64,000 bases of DNA from NCBI GenBank assembly GCA_963798455.1, contig CAWCTD010000003.1, forward strand, positions 2,170,001-2,234,000, in the 5' to 3' direction. The stretch is from CAWCTD01 sp963798455 (GTDB taxonomy: Bacteria > Acidobacteriota > Terriglobia > Bryobacterales > Bryobacteraceae). A program made the translations under genes and the position numbers. Shown here in pieces: positions 54,389 to 62,934 of the stretch; position 1 is the first letter of the stretch, and each line of letters starts with the position of its first letter. The notes beneath the pieces are model-generated. The model ran no database searches and was not told the DNA's origin. It was given only the letters and a program-made list of their open reading frames with translations.

Positions 54389-55738
54389 ATGATGCAAAGA
54401 CGAGGCCTGTTGAAGATGGCCGCCCTGGCCGGCAGCGCGAATGTCTTCACGGAGCGTGCAGCAAAGGTGGAAGCCCAGGTTGCGCGCGCCACCCGCGGCA
54501 TGCCCTCACCCAGAATCAAGGACGTGAGCGTGATCGCCACCCAGCCAGCCGGCGTGCGGCTGACCGTGGTCAAGATCCTGACCGACCAGGACGGGCTTTA
54601 CGGATACGGCTGCGGTACGTTTACGCAACGCGCGGAGTTGGTGAACGTGGCTGTCGAACGGTACCTGAAACCGTTCCTGGCGGGCAAGCCAGCCGACCGC
54701 ATCGATGATATCTGGCAGGCTTGCTACAACAGCTCCTACTGGCGCAACGGACCGGTATTGAACAATGCCATCAGCGGCGTGGATCAGGCGCTGTGGGACA
54801 TCAAGGGCCGGCAGGGGGGCATGCCGGTGTATCAGTTGCTGGGCGGCAAATGCCGGGAGGCAGCGGATTGCTACGTCCACGTTACTGGCGCCGACTACCC
54901 GGAGGTAATCGAAAGCGCCCGGCGCTTCCTGGAGCAGGGGTTCCGCAATGTGCGGCTTCAGGCCACCGTACCGGGCTTTGCCGGTTTCCGCGGCGCGGCC
55001 ACTGGCACCGTGGTCCGTGGGCTCGAGGAAGGTCCGGTTTTTGAGCCCGCGGTCTATTTGAGGCGCGCCCTCAAGCACCTGGAGGAGTGCCGCAAGCAAC
55101 TCGGCGAGGACGTCGGATTGATATATGACCTGCACGAGCGCGTCTCGCCCAACCAGGCGGTGCAATTCGCCAAAGACGTGGAGAAGCTGAAGTTGTTTTT
55201 CCTGGAGGACCCGTTAGCCCCCGAAGATATTGCGTATTTCCGGCAGATCCGGCAGCAGTGCTCCACCCCGCTGGCCATGGGCGAGCTGTTCACCAGCCCG
55301 CACGAGTGGACACCGCTGATCCAGGAGCGGCTGATCGACTACATGCGCATGCACGTGTCCGACATGGGGGGACTCACGCCAGCCCGGAAGGTGGCGTCGA
55401 TGGGCGAAATCATGGGCGTCAAGACGGCCTGGCATGGGCCGGGCGATGTTTCCCCGGTCGGGCACATGGCGAACCTTCACCTCGATTTGACCTGCTATAA
55501 CTTTGGCATTCAGGAGCACACGCCGTTTAACGAGCGCGTTCAGGAAGTATTCAAGGGCTGTCCGGTAGTAAAGAACGGCTACATGTACGCGAACGAAGCG
55601 CCTGGTTGGGGCATCGAACTGGATGAAAAGATGGCGGCCAAGTATCCGTATGGCGCTGGTGAGCAGGGCGAGCAAAAGCAATTGAACGGCGGCTGGGGCG
55701 CGATCCGCCGCCTCGACGGTACCATCATTAAGCAATAG
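54389..55738 (+). CDS. Exported enolase-superfamily dehydratase, mannonate-dehydratase-like (ManD/RspA)
   Basis: From ATG 54389 (GGGGAGA upstream) the product is 449 residues with a Tat-like leader (QRRGLLKMAALAG). Metal ligands are in YDLHER, LEDPLAPED and MGELFTSPHEW, with WHGPGDVSPVGH near the C-terminus, which is typical of the ManD subgroup. Relatives dehydrate D-mannonate or D-gluconate, and some have lost activity. It precedes a bicupin and an exported dehydrogenase gene, a likely sugar-acid catabolic unit. Confidence 0.85.
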   Translation: MMQRRGLLKMAALAGSANVFTERAAKVEAQVARATRGMPSPRIKDVSVIATQPAGVRLTVVKILTDQDGLYGYGCGTFTQRAELVNVAVERYLKPFLAGKPADRIDDIWQACYNSSYWRNGPVLNNAISGVDQALWDIKGRQGGMPVYQLLGGKCREAADCYVHVTGADYPEVIESARRFLEQGFRNVRLQATVPGFAGFRGAATGTVVRGLEEGPVFEPAVYLRRALKHLEECRKQLGEDVGLIYDLHERVSPNQAVQFAKDVEKLKLFFLEDPLAPEDIAYFRQIRQQCSTPLAMGELFTSPHEWTPLIQERLIDYMRMHVSDMGGLTPARKVASMGEIMGVKTAWHGPGDVSPVGHMANLHLDLTCYNFGIQEHTPFNERVQEVFKGCPVVKNGYMYANEAPGWGIELDEKMAAKYPYGAGEQGEQKQLNGGWGAIRRLDGTIIKQ

Positions 55739-55780
55739 AGGCCAGGTCTTTTCGAACTGGCTGACGAAAGGAGCCTTCCT

Positions 55781-56602
55781 ATGAGAGTGCGGTCCTGCCT
55801 GTTGACGATCCTGTTGCTGAGCGCATGGCCGGGACTTTGTGAAATTCGCGACGTCTTGAAAAGCGCGGAAATCGACGCGCTGATGGCAAAAACCCAGAAC
55901 TCCACCGACGTGCTCGTCAAGCCCAACTACATCATCTCACTGCGCGTGCAATCTGGGCCCGGCTCCTGGGTCACGCACTTCGATGCGGATGAGATTTGGC
56001 TTGTCCGCCGCGGAACGGCCAAGCTGTCCCTTGGGGAGGCCACGCTGGGAGTGGGCGTGCGGCGGTCTGCGGATAAGAACTACGACGTTGGGGCAGGCGA
56101 CGTGGTCAACGTACCCAGGACTATGGCCTATCAACTCGTCCCAGGCGCCCGCCTTGAGTACATAGCGGTTCAGATTTTCCCGAAGGAGCGCCGGGCGCAA
56201 GCGGGGAGAACAGTCACGGATCGGCCGATGCCGCCTGTGGTCCCGAACGCTACCATCCAGGAGACTTTCCTCAAGAACACGGCGAACCAGCCCCTCCACA
56301 CCATGGGTGCCGCGGGTATGAACCACGTGATCTACGTTGGCGCGCCCGGCCCGTACGAAGTGCACCTCGGCTGTGATGACATCTATTTCGTCCGCCTCGG
56401 CGCGGCAGTGGCGAAAGTGGATGGCCACCTCGTGAACCCAACAGAAGCCAGCCCAGGCGAAATCCGCGGAACGGGCGCCTTCGGTTTCCGCGAGCACAAG
56501 ATCGGCGTCGGCGACATCCTGTCGATTCCACGCAATACAATGCACTACATGGATCCGGGTCCGGAGAAGCTCGGGTATCTGCTCTTGAAAGTGTACGAGT
56601 GA
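55781..56602 (+). CDS. Secreted bicupin protein
   Basis: A 273-residue protein with a signal peptide (residues 1-20) and two cupin-like halves. The first has THFDADEIWLVRRGTAKLSLG and VGAGDVVNVPRTMAYQL, the second HLGCDDIYFVRLGAAVAKVDG and GVGDILSIPRNTMHYMDPG. Metal-binding His residues are fewer than in the classical motif. It may be a sugar- or acid-binding protein or an isomerase. AAGGAG precedes the ATG, and it lies between two sugar-acid enzymes. Confidence 0.78.
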   Translation: MRVRSCLLTILLLSAWPGLCEIRDVLKSAEIDALMAKTQNSTDVLVKPNYIISLRVQSGPGSWVTHFDADEIWLVRRGTAKLSLGEATLGVGVRRSADKNYDVGAGDVVNVPRTMAYQLVPGARLEYIAVQIFPKERRAQAGRTVTDRPMPPVVPNATIQETFLKNTANQPLHTMGAAGMNHVIYVGAPGPYEVHLGCDDIYFVRLGAAVAKVDGHLVNPTEASPGEIRGTGAFGFREHKIGVGDILSIPRNTMHYMDPGPEKLGYLLLKVYE

Positions 56603-56729
56603 GGGGCCGAATGATCTAGCGGCACTCAGTGAGCGCCCGTGGGGTCGTCGGGTCCGGGGCCGCATATTCATGGCGTGGCTGAAGCGTGCAGAACTGGAGG
56701 AACCGATTCAGTCGAGATGAGGAGGAAAC

Positions 56730-57743
56730 ATGCGAAAAAGATTTCTGTACTTGACGCTGACCATGCTGCTGGCGGCAACCGGTCTCGTTGGGCAGACCAA
56801 GAAGGTCCTCTGTCTGTCAAGGATGGGACCCGAGGCGTTCAAGAGGATGCAGGCTGCCGTGCCGAATATCACGTTGATTCTTGGCGATCGAGCGAAGGTT
56901 AAGGAGCAACTGGCGGAGGTGGACGGAGTCATCGGGTCCGTTGATCCCGTTCTAGCTAGCAGCTTCCCGAGGCTGAGGTGGGTGCAGATTGAGAGCGCTG
57001 GCGTAGAAAGGTTCACGTTCTCCCCCGAATTCGTGAAGAGCCAGATCACGCTGACGAACTGCAAGATAATCCAAGGACCGGAAATCGCCGACCACGCCAT
57101 GGCACTCCTGTTGGCCCTTACGCGGCAGCTCCTAGTCGCGATCCGGGACTATCCTCAGGAGGCATGGTCCAAAACCAACTTCACTCCTATTGAACTGCTG
57201 GGCAAGACGGCTGTCATCATCGGGGTGGGCGGCATCGGGACGCAGATCGCCCTCCGGGCGCACGCCTCTGGCATGACCGTCATTGGGGTGGACCCGAAGG
57301 AGATCCCTTACATGCCCATCCTGGCCAGAACAGTGCCGCCCGACCGCCTGGATGAAGTGCTGCCGAGCGCTGACGTTGTATTTGTCTCCGCGCCGCTCAC
57401 CCGGCAGAGCCAGGGGATGATGGGCGCGAAACAGTTCGAATTGATGAAGCAGAGCTCGTACTTCATTGCCGTCTCTCGAGGCGGACTTTATGACATGAAC
57501 GCCCTGGTACGGGCTCTGGAGAGCAAGAGACTGGCCGGCGCCGGGGTAGACGTGACCAATCCGGAACCCCTCCCCAAGGGTCATCCGCTTTGGAAGTTTC
57601 CGAATGTCATTATCACGCCCCACTACGCCGGCGTCTCCGATGGAGAGTACGGCCGTGATGAGAAGCTGTTCATCGAGAACCTGCGGCGGTTTGGCGCGGG
57701 CGAGCCCCTGTTGAATGTCGTAGACAAAGAGAAGGGATACTGA
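56730..57743 (+). CDS. Putatively exported D-2-hydroxyacid dehydrogenase
   Basis: A 337-residue NAD-dependent dehydrogenase fold: GVGGIGTQIA nucleotide site, GVDPKE, catalytic Arg in SRGGLYD, Glu in VTNPEPLPKGHPL and His in ITPHYAG. It starts with RKRFLYLTLTMLLAATGLVGQ, a clear signal peptide, so it appears to be exported although NAD is normally cytoplasmic. GAGGAGGAAAC precedes the ATG, so the start is well supported. It follows the bicupin gene. Confidence 0.85.
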   Translation: MRKRFLYLTLTMLLAATGLVGQTKKVLCLSRMGPEAFKRMQAAVPNITLILGDRAKVKEQLAEVDGVIGSVDPVLASSFPRLRWVQIESAGVERFTFSPEFVKSQITLTNCKIIQGPEIADHAMALLLALTRQLLVAIRDYPQEAWSKTNFTPIELLGKTAVIIGVGGIGTQIALRAHASGMTVIGVDPKEIPYMPILARTVPPDRLDEVLPSADVVFVSAPLTRQSQGMMGAKQFELMKQSSYFIAVSRGGLYDMNALVRALESKRLAGAGVDVTNPEPLPKGHPLWKFPNVIITPHYAGVSDGEYGRDEKLFIENLRRFGAGEPLLNVVDKEKGY

Positions 57744-57862
57744 GTCATCCCGCAGGTATCGCGGTCTCAGGCATCCGCTCCGCGCCTCGGCCAGAGAAGC
57801 CGTACACTAGAAGAAAAGCGCTGAATCAGAAGCGCGATCCGTACTCAAGAGGAGAAGAACCC

Positions 57863-58411
57863 ATGCTGCAGTCCATTTTGACCTGCGCGGTGGCCGTCAC
57901 CGTCGCGGTGAGTCTCGTTTGGGCCCAACCGCCCGCCAAGAAGCAACCCGCCAGCCCGCCCGCGGATACCTCCGTCACCATCGCGGGCAAGACACTTACG
58001 ATCAAGTACTCGGCGCCCTCCGTGCGCGGCCGGCAGATGTTTGGACCGGGCGGGGTCATCAGCAAAGACTCGACCTACCCCGTCTGGCGGGCTGGCGCGA
58101 ACTCCGCCACCGCTTTTCACACCGATGCCGATCTCGACATTAAGGGCCTGGCTGTTCCCAAAGGCGACTACACGATCTACGCCAAGGTGGATGCCCAACC
58201 GTGGCTGCTCATCATCAATAAGCAGACCGGCCAGTGGGGGCTCACCTACAACCAGAGTCAGGACCTTGGCCGCGTCCCGATGGACATGAGCAAGCCTCCC
58301 GCCCCGATCGAGACCTGCAAGATCACGCTATCGAGCACGGGCGCCAACACCGGAAAACTCCAGGTCGAGTTTGAGAACTACATCGCCTCCGTACCGTTTA
58401 CGGTGAAATAA
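57863..58411 (+). CDS. DUF2911 secreted protein
   Basis: A 182-residue protein with a signal peptide (residues 1-20). The DUF2911 domain is marked by IKYSAPSVRGRQMFG, VWRAGANSATAFHTDADLDI and GDYTIYAKVDAQPWLLIINKQ. Function is unknown; such proteins are abundant in Acidobacteriota and Bacteroidota. Its TAA overlaps the ATG of the PIG-L gene by one base. Confidence 0.88.
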   Translation: MLQSILTCAVAVTVAVSLVWAQPPAKKQPASPPADTSVTIAGKTLTIKYSAPSVRGRQMFGPGGVISKDSTYPVWRAGANSATAFHTDADLDIKGLAVPKGDYTIYAKVDAQPWLLIINKQTGQWGLTYNQSQDLGRVPMDMSKPPAPIETCKITLSSTGANTGKLQVEFENYIASVPFTVK

Positions 58412-61050
58412 TGCGATCCACAACCGACAAGGGGCACGGCTGCTGGGCCGGCGCCGTGCTTCTTCTGTGCTTGTTTCTTGTCCCGGCTCCCGCCCAGAAG
58501 AACCTCGCGGGAGCCGTCCAGACCAAGCTGGCCCTGGAGAAGCTCAACGTCCTCGGTAGCGTCCTGCTGATGGGCGCCCACCCGGATGACGAGAACGCGG
58601 CGCTTCTGGCCTATCTCGCCCGGGGCCGCAAAGCCCGGGCCGCCTACCTCGCCTTGACGCGCGGCGACGGCGGCCAGAACCTTATCGGCTCGGAGCAAGG
58701 CGCACTGCTTGGCTTGATTCGCACACAGGAACTGCTGGCCGCCAGAAGGATTGACGGCGCCGAGCAGTACTTTACCCGGGCGATCGATTTCGGCTTCTCC
58801 AAGACCGCCGACGAGACTTTCCAGAAGTGGGGCCATGACGTAGTGCTGGCCGACGTGGTCTGGACGGTCCGCCGTTTCCGCCCTGATGTAATTGTGGTCG
58901 GGATCAGCGCGGGGCACGGGCATCACCAGGCGTCCGGAATCCTGGCTCGGGAAGTGTTCGCGGCCGCGGCCGACAAAACCCGCTTCCCGGAACAATTGCG
59001 CTGGGTCGAGCCGTGGCAGGCCAAACGGCTTGTGTCGGGTGGTTTCGGCGCGGCGCGGGGGCGCGGCGGCGCCGTCCAGGGCGGGGTCCAGATGGATACC
59101 GGCGAGTACAACCCGCTGCTCGGGTTCTCCTACACTGAGATCGCGGGCATGAGCCGCAGCATGCACAAGACCCAGGGCGTGGGCGCGCCGGAGCGGCGGG
59201 GCCCGTCGGTGAGCTCTATGTCCGTGGTGGCGGGCGAACCGGCAAATGGCGACATCTTCGACGGAATCGACACCACCTGGAATCGCCTGCCGGGCGGAGC
59301 TGCGGTAGCGCCCATCCTCAAGCAGGCCGCCGACACCTTCCTTCCGGAACAACCCGAGAAGACCATTCCACTCCTGCTCAAGGCGCGGCCGCTGATTTCC
59401 GCCATCAAGGACCCCTGGGCCGCCTTAAAGCTCAAGGAACTCGACGAGGCGATCGCCCTGTGCGCCGGGTTGTATCTGGACGCCTCGACGGACCGGTACG
59501 CCGTGGTCCCGGGAGAGGCGCTTCAGGTCAATTTCGAGGTAACCAACCGCTCCCGGTTTCCCCTGGCTCTCAGGGGCGTGAGCCTGGAAGGAATGGCCGG
59601 AGTTCCGGCCGACGAGTTTGCACCGGTCACGCTGGCATACAATCAACCCGACCGGCGTTCCCTCAAAATCACGATCCCGTCCGACCAGCCCTACTCGCAG
59701 CCGTACTGGCTCCGGAAGCCGAATAACGGCTTCGTCTATGTTGTCGAGGACCAGCAACTGGTCGGGCTGGCCGAGACTCCCCCGGTCCTGCGCGCCCATA
59801 TCCGCATCCAGGCCGGCCCGGAGGAGATTGACTTCGTCCGCCCCGTGGTTCGCCGGTACGTGGACCGGGTGGAAGGTGAGACGACCAGGCCGCTGGTGGT
59901 GGTGCCGCCGGTGGCGGTCACTGTGTCCGACCCGGTCTTGATGTTCCCCGACACGAAAGCGAAACAGGTCGAGGTGCTGCTGCAGAGTAACGTTGCCGGC
60001 GCGTCCGGCGAACTGCGGCTGGAAGCGCCGCGGGGCTGGCGCATCGAGCCCGCCTCCGCCCCATTCCGGATTGCGGCCGTGAATGAGGAAGCCACGCTGT
60101 CATTCACGGTCGGCCCGCCCGGCGGCACCGCGACCGGTGAGCTGCGTGCCGTGGCAAGGATGAACGGCCGGGAGATCTCGTCCGGGATGCGCGTAATCGG
60201 CTACGAGGGTATCCCGCCCCAAACGGTCTTCCCGCCGTCCACTGCCCGGCTGGTCCGTGCCGACGTCCGCACGCTGGCCAGGAAAGTCGGCTATATCATG
60301 GGAGCCGGCGACGAAGTGCCGCGTTCCCTGGAGCAGTTAGGCTGCGAGGTGACGATGCTGAGCGCCGACGATCTGGCACGCGGCGATCTCAGCGGCTTCG
60401 ACGCGATCGTGACGGGCGTCCGGGCATACAACGTTCGGGCCGACCTGGTCGCCAACCAACAGCGCCTGATGGACTATGTCCAGCAAGGCGGCACGCTGGT
60501 CGTGCAGTACAACACGGCGGACGCGCGATCGAGGGTAGGTCCGGAAGGTCTCGGCCCGTATCCGATCCAGTTGGGCGTGTCGCGGGTCACGGTCGAAGAG
60601 GCGCCGGTTACTTTCCCGAATCCAAACAGCCCGCTCCTCAACGCGCCGAACAAGATCGGCGAGGAGGATTTCCGTGGCTGGGTTCAGGAACGCGGCCTGA
60701 ATTTCCCGGCGAAATGGGACCCAAGATACGAAACGTTGTTCGAGTCGCACGACCCCGGTGAGGGGCCTCTTCCGGAAGGCAGCCTGTACGTGCGTTACGG
60801 CAAGGGCGCCTACGTCTATACCGCGTACGCCTGGTTCCGGCAACTGCCCGCCGGCGTACCGGGCGCGTTTCGGATCTTCGCCAACTTCCTGAGCGCCGCC
60901 AAGGTGCTTGCTGACAAACCTGCCGCGGAGACCGGCCGGGACAAGACAGGAGTCTTATCCCACACTTGGAATCAGCGACTGGCGGCCACGTGGGGTATGT
61001 CTCCTGACTTGCCCAGCAGGTTTTTCAGCAAGCCCTCAGCCTCCCCATGA
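58411..61050 (+). CDS. PIG-L (LmbE-like) family deacetylase, large secreted form
   Basis: An 879-residue protein with a signal peptide (about 1-28). The catalytic N-terminal domain has the zinc motif AHPDDENAALL and GHGHHQASG (second ligand region), typical of N-acetylglucosaminyl deacetylases of the PIG-L superfamily. Residues about 350-600 form beta-sandwich domains, and about 615-860 contain a ThuA/glutamine amidotransferase-like region (VTGVRAYNV). The last 35 residues (from KTGVL) lie on a palindromic repeat (60947-61006) and look unlike the rest. The stop overlaps the next small ORF. Confidence 0.85.
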   Translation: MRSTTDKGHGCWAGAVLLLCLFLVPAPAQKNLAGAVQTKLALEKLNVLGSVLLMGAHPDDENAALLAYLARGRKARAAYLALTRGDGGQNLIGSEQGALLGLIRTQELLAARRIDGAEQYFTRAIDFGFSKTADETFQKWGHDVVLADVVWTVRRFRPDVIVVGISAGHGHHQASGILAREVFAAAADKTRFPEQLRWVEPWQAKRLVSGGFGAARGRGGAVQGGVQMDTGEYNPLLGFSYTEIAGMSRSMHKTQGVGAPERRGPSVSSMSVVAGEPANGDIFDGIDTTWNRLPGGAAVAPILKQAADTFLPEQPEKTIPLLLKARPLISAIKDPWAALKLKELDEAIALCAGLYLDASTDRYAVVPGEALQVNFEVTNRSRFPLALRGVSLEGMAGVPADEFAPVTLAYNQPDRRSLKITIPSDQPYSQPYWLRKPNNGFVYVVEDQQLVGLAETPPVLRAHIRIQAGPEEIDFVRPVVRRYVDRVEGETTRPLVVVPPVAVTVSDPVLMFPDTKAKQVEVLLQSNVAGASGELRLEAPRGWRIEPASAPFRIAAVNEEATLSFTVGPPGGTATGELRAVARMNGREISSGMRVIGYEGIPPQTVFPPSTARLVRADVRTLARKVGYIMGAGDEVPRSLEQLGCEVTMLSADDLARGDLSGFDAIVTGVRAYNVRADLVANQQRLMDYVQQGGTLVVQYNTADARSRVGPEGLGPYPIQLGVSRVTVEEAPVTFPNPNSPLLNAPNKIGEEDFRGWVQERGLNFPAKWDPRYETLFESHDPGEGPLPEGSLYVRYGKGAYVYTAYAWFRQLPAGVPGAFRIFANFLSAAKVLADKPAAETGRDKTGVLSHTWNQRLAATWGMSPDLPSRFFSKPSASP
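60947..61006. repeat. Palindromic element inside the 3' end of the PIG-L gene
   Basis: CAGGAGTCTTATCCCAC (60947-60963) and GTGGGGTATGTCTCCTG (60990-61006) pair as a 17-bp arm with three mismatches around 26 bases. TTTTTCAGCA follows at about 61021. It probably inserted in frame and added the C-terminal residues of the enzyme. Confidence 0.5.
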
Positions 61051-61202
61051 CCGAACCCGCGGCGAAACCGGACCCGGCCGGAGATATAGAGGAACCCCCT
61101 CCATTCTTCGGCACGTGGCGCCGCGTGTACCTGGGCGTGATCGGCTGGCTCGCGCTGCTGATCCTTCTTTTCTACTGCTTCACCCGGGGGTTCGCCCCGT
61201 GA
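61047..61202 (+). CDS. Small single-TM protein ahead of a sodium:solute symporter
   Basis: A 51-residue ORF (ATG 61047, TGA 61200-61202). The ATG overlaps the PIG-L stop (ATGA) and its own stop overlaps the symporter GTG (GTGA). The protein has an acidic/Pro-rich start (EEPPPFFGTWRR) and one hydrophobic helix (VYLGVIGWLALLILLFYCF). This resembles the small accessory membrane proteins encoded before some solute:sodium symporters. The double overlap strongly suggests real, coupled translation. Confidence 0.72.
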   Translation: MTEPAAKPDPAGDIEEPPPFFGTWRRVYLGVIGWLALLILLFYCFTRGFAP

Positions 61203-62914
61203 GGCTGGCGGATTGGCTGGTGCTGTGCGGGGCCCTGGCGTTCATGGTCCTCTACGGCCTTTGGCGGGCGCGGGGAGCCAATAGCCTCAACAAGTATCTG
61301 CTCGCCGGGAGGACGATGCCCTGGCACGCCATGGCGCTTTCGATCATGGCGACCCAGGCGAGCGCGGTCACCTTTATCTCCACCACCGGCCAGTCCTACG
61401 TGGACGGAATGCGCTTTGTGCAGTTCTACTTTGGGCTGCCACTGGCAATGGTGATCCTTTGTGTAACAGCGGTTCCTATCTTCCACCGAGCCAAGGTCTA
61501 CACCGCGTATGAGTACCTGGAGCAGCGTTTTGACGCCAAGACCCGGGCCCTGGTAAGCGTGATCTTTCTGCTCCAAAGGGGGCTCGCGCTGGGCATCACC
61601 CTCTACGCGCCCGCGGTCGTGCTGAGCGTCATTCTGGGCTGGCCGGATCGGATCACCACTATGGTCATGGGCGCCGTGGCCTTGCTTTACACGACCTGGG
61701 GCGGCGCCAAAGCGATCGCCTGGACGGACGTTCAGCAGATGCTGATCATGACCTTGGGGCTGGTGGCCGCTCTGGTCACGGCGGTACTGCTGCTGCCGAG
61801 CGGAGTGTCGTTCCCGGACGCGGTCACTCTGGCCGGCGTTGCCGGCAGGTTGAACGCGGTGACGCTGAACATGGACTGGCACGACCGGTACAACCTCTGG
61901 AGCGGCTTGATCGGAGGCATGTTCCTGGCCCTTGCCTATTTCGGTTGCGACCAGTCGCAGGTGCAGCGGTACCTGACCGGCAAGTCCATCGCCCAGAGCC
62001 GCCTGGGCCTGCTCTTCAACGGCATGGCCAAGGTCCCGATGCAGTTCTTCATCCTGTTCATCGGAGCCATGGTGTTTGTGTTCTACATCTACGAGAAGCC
62101 GCCGATGCTGTTCCAGAAGACCGAACTGGAGCGGATACAGGCGCCTGCCATGCGGGGCGCGTACGGGCCCCTCGCCGAACGCTACGACGCGGCGTTCGAG
62201 AGCCGCAAGGCCGCGGCAAACCGGCTGGTCCAGGCACGGCGCAACGGGGACGCCGCACTCTGGCAGGAGGGGCTGGCCGGATACCAGAGCGCGCAGCAGC
62301 AACTTGACGCGGCGCGCCGCGAGAGCACGGCTCTTGCCGAGAAAGCCAGCGGCGCCAGAGGAATCAACGACACAAACTACATCTTTCTCACCTTCGTCAC
62401 TCGGCACCTTCCGGCAGGTCTGGTAGGTCTGGTACTCGCCGTCATTTTTGGAGCGACCATGGCGGCGATCTCGGCCGAAATGAATTCGCTGGCGACAGTG
62501 AGCATGGTGGACATCTACAAGCGGCACTTCCGGAAGGCCGGCCCGGATCACCACTACCTGAGCGTGTCGAGGGCTGCCACTGTGTTTTGGGGCTTCTATG
62601 CCGTCATCACAGCCGAATTCGCCAAAGGACAGGGCTCGCTGGTTGAGACCGTCAACCTGCTGGGTTCCTTTTTCTACGGCGGGATGCTGGGTGTGTTCGT
62701 GCTGGCTTTCTTCTTCCCGCGCGTGCGGGGGCGCGGCGCATTCCTTGGTGTCCTGGCCGGGGAGGCCGTGATCTTCGCCTGTTACTTCTTCACTGGCATC
62801 GCCTTCCTCTGGTACAACGTGTTCGGCTGCCTGGCGGTGATTGGAACAGGGCTTCTGGTCTCGCGTCTTGACCCCGCGCCCGGCGATCAGAGTATACTAC
62901 GCGGAGTGGCTTAG
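61199..62914 (+). CDS. Sodium:solute symporter (SSS family)
   Basis: A 571-residue protein starting at GTG 61199 with about 13 membrane helices. Family segments include YLLAGRTMPWHAMALSIMATQASAVTFI, WGGAKAIAWTDVQQM and an Ala/Arg-rich loop (about 310-380) before FVTRHLPAGLVGLVLAVIFGATMAAISAEMNSLATVS. It likely imports a sugar or organic acid with Na+. The substrate is probably a product of the neighbouring deacetylase or dehydratase, which is inference from context. Confidence 0.9.
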   Translation: MRLADWLVLCGALAFMVLYGLWRARGANSLNKYLLAGRTMPWHAMALSIMATQASAVTFISTTGQSYVDGMRFVQFYFGLPLAMVILCVTAVPIFHRAKVYTAYEYLEQRFDAKTRALVSVIFLLQRGLALGITLYAPAVVLSVILGWPDRITTMVMGAVALLYTTWGGAKAIAWTDVQQMLIMTLGLVAALVTAVLLLPSGVSFPDAVTLAGVAGRLNAVTLNMDWHDRYNLWSGLIGGMFLALAYFGCDQSQVQRYLTGKSIAQSRLGLLFNGMAKVPMQFFILFIGAMVFVFYIYEKPPMLFQKTELERIQAPAMRGAYGPLAERYDAAFESRKAAANRLVQARRNGDAALWQEGLAGYQSAQQQLDAARRESTALAEKASGARGINDTNYIFLTFVTRHLPAGLVGLVLAVIFGATMAAISAEMNSLATVSMVDIYKRHFRKAGPDHHYLSVSRAATVFWGFYAVITAEFAKGQGSLVETVNLLGSFFYGGMLGVFVLAFFFPRVRGRGAFLGVLAGEAVIFACYFFTGIAFLWYNVFGCLAVIGTGLLVSRLDPAPGDQSILRGVA

Positions 62915-62934
62915 TACGACCGGAGGAAAATGCC

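Noticed and set aside
61172..62554. A 460-codon frame opposite the symporter
   Set aside because: Shadow of a transmembrane gene, with Gln/His-rich low-complexity sequence.
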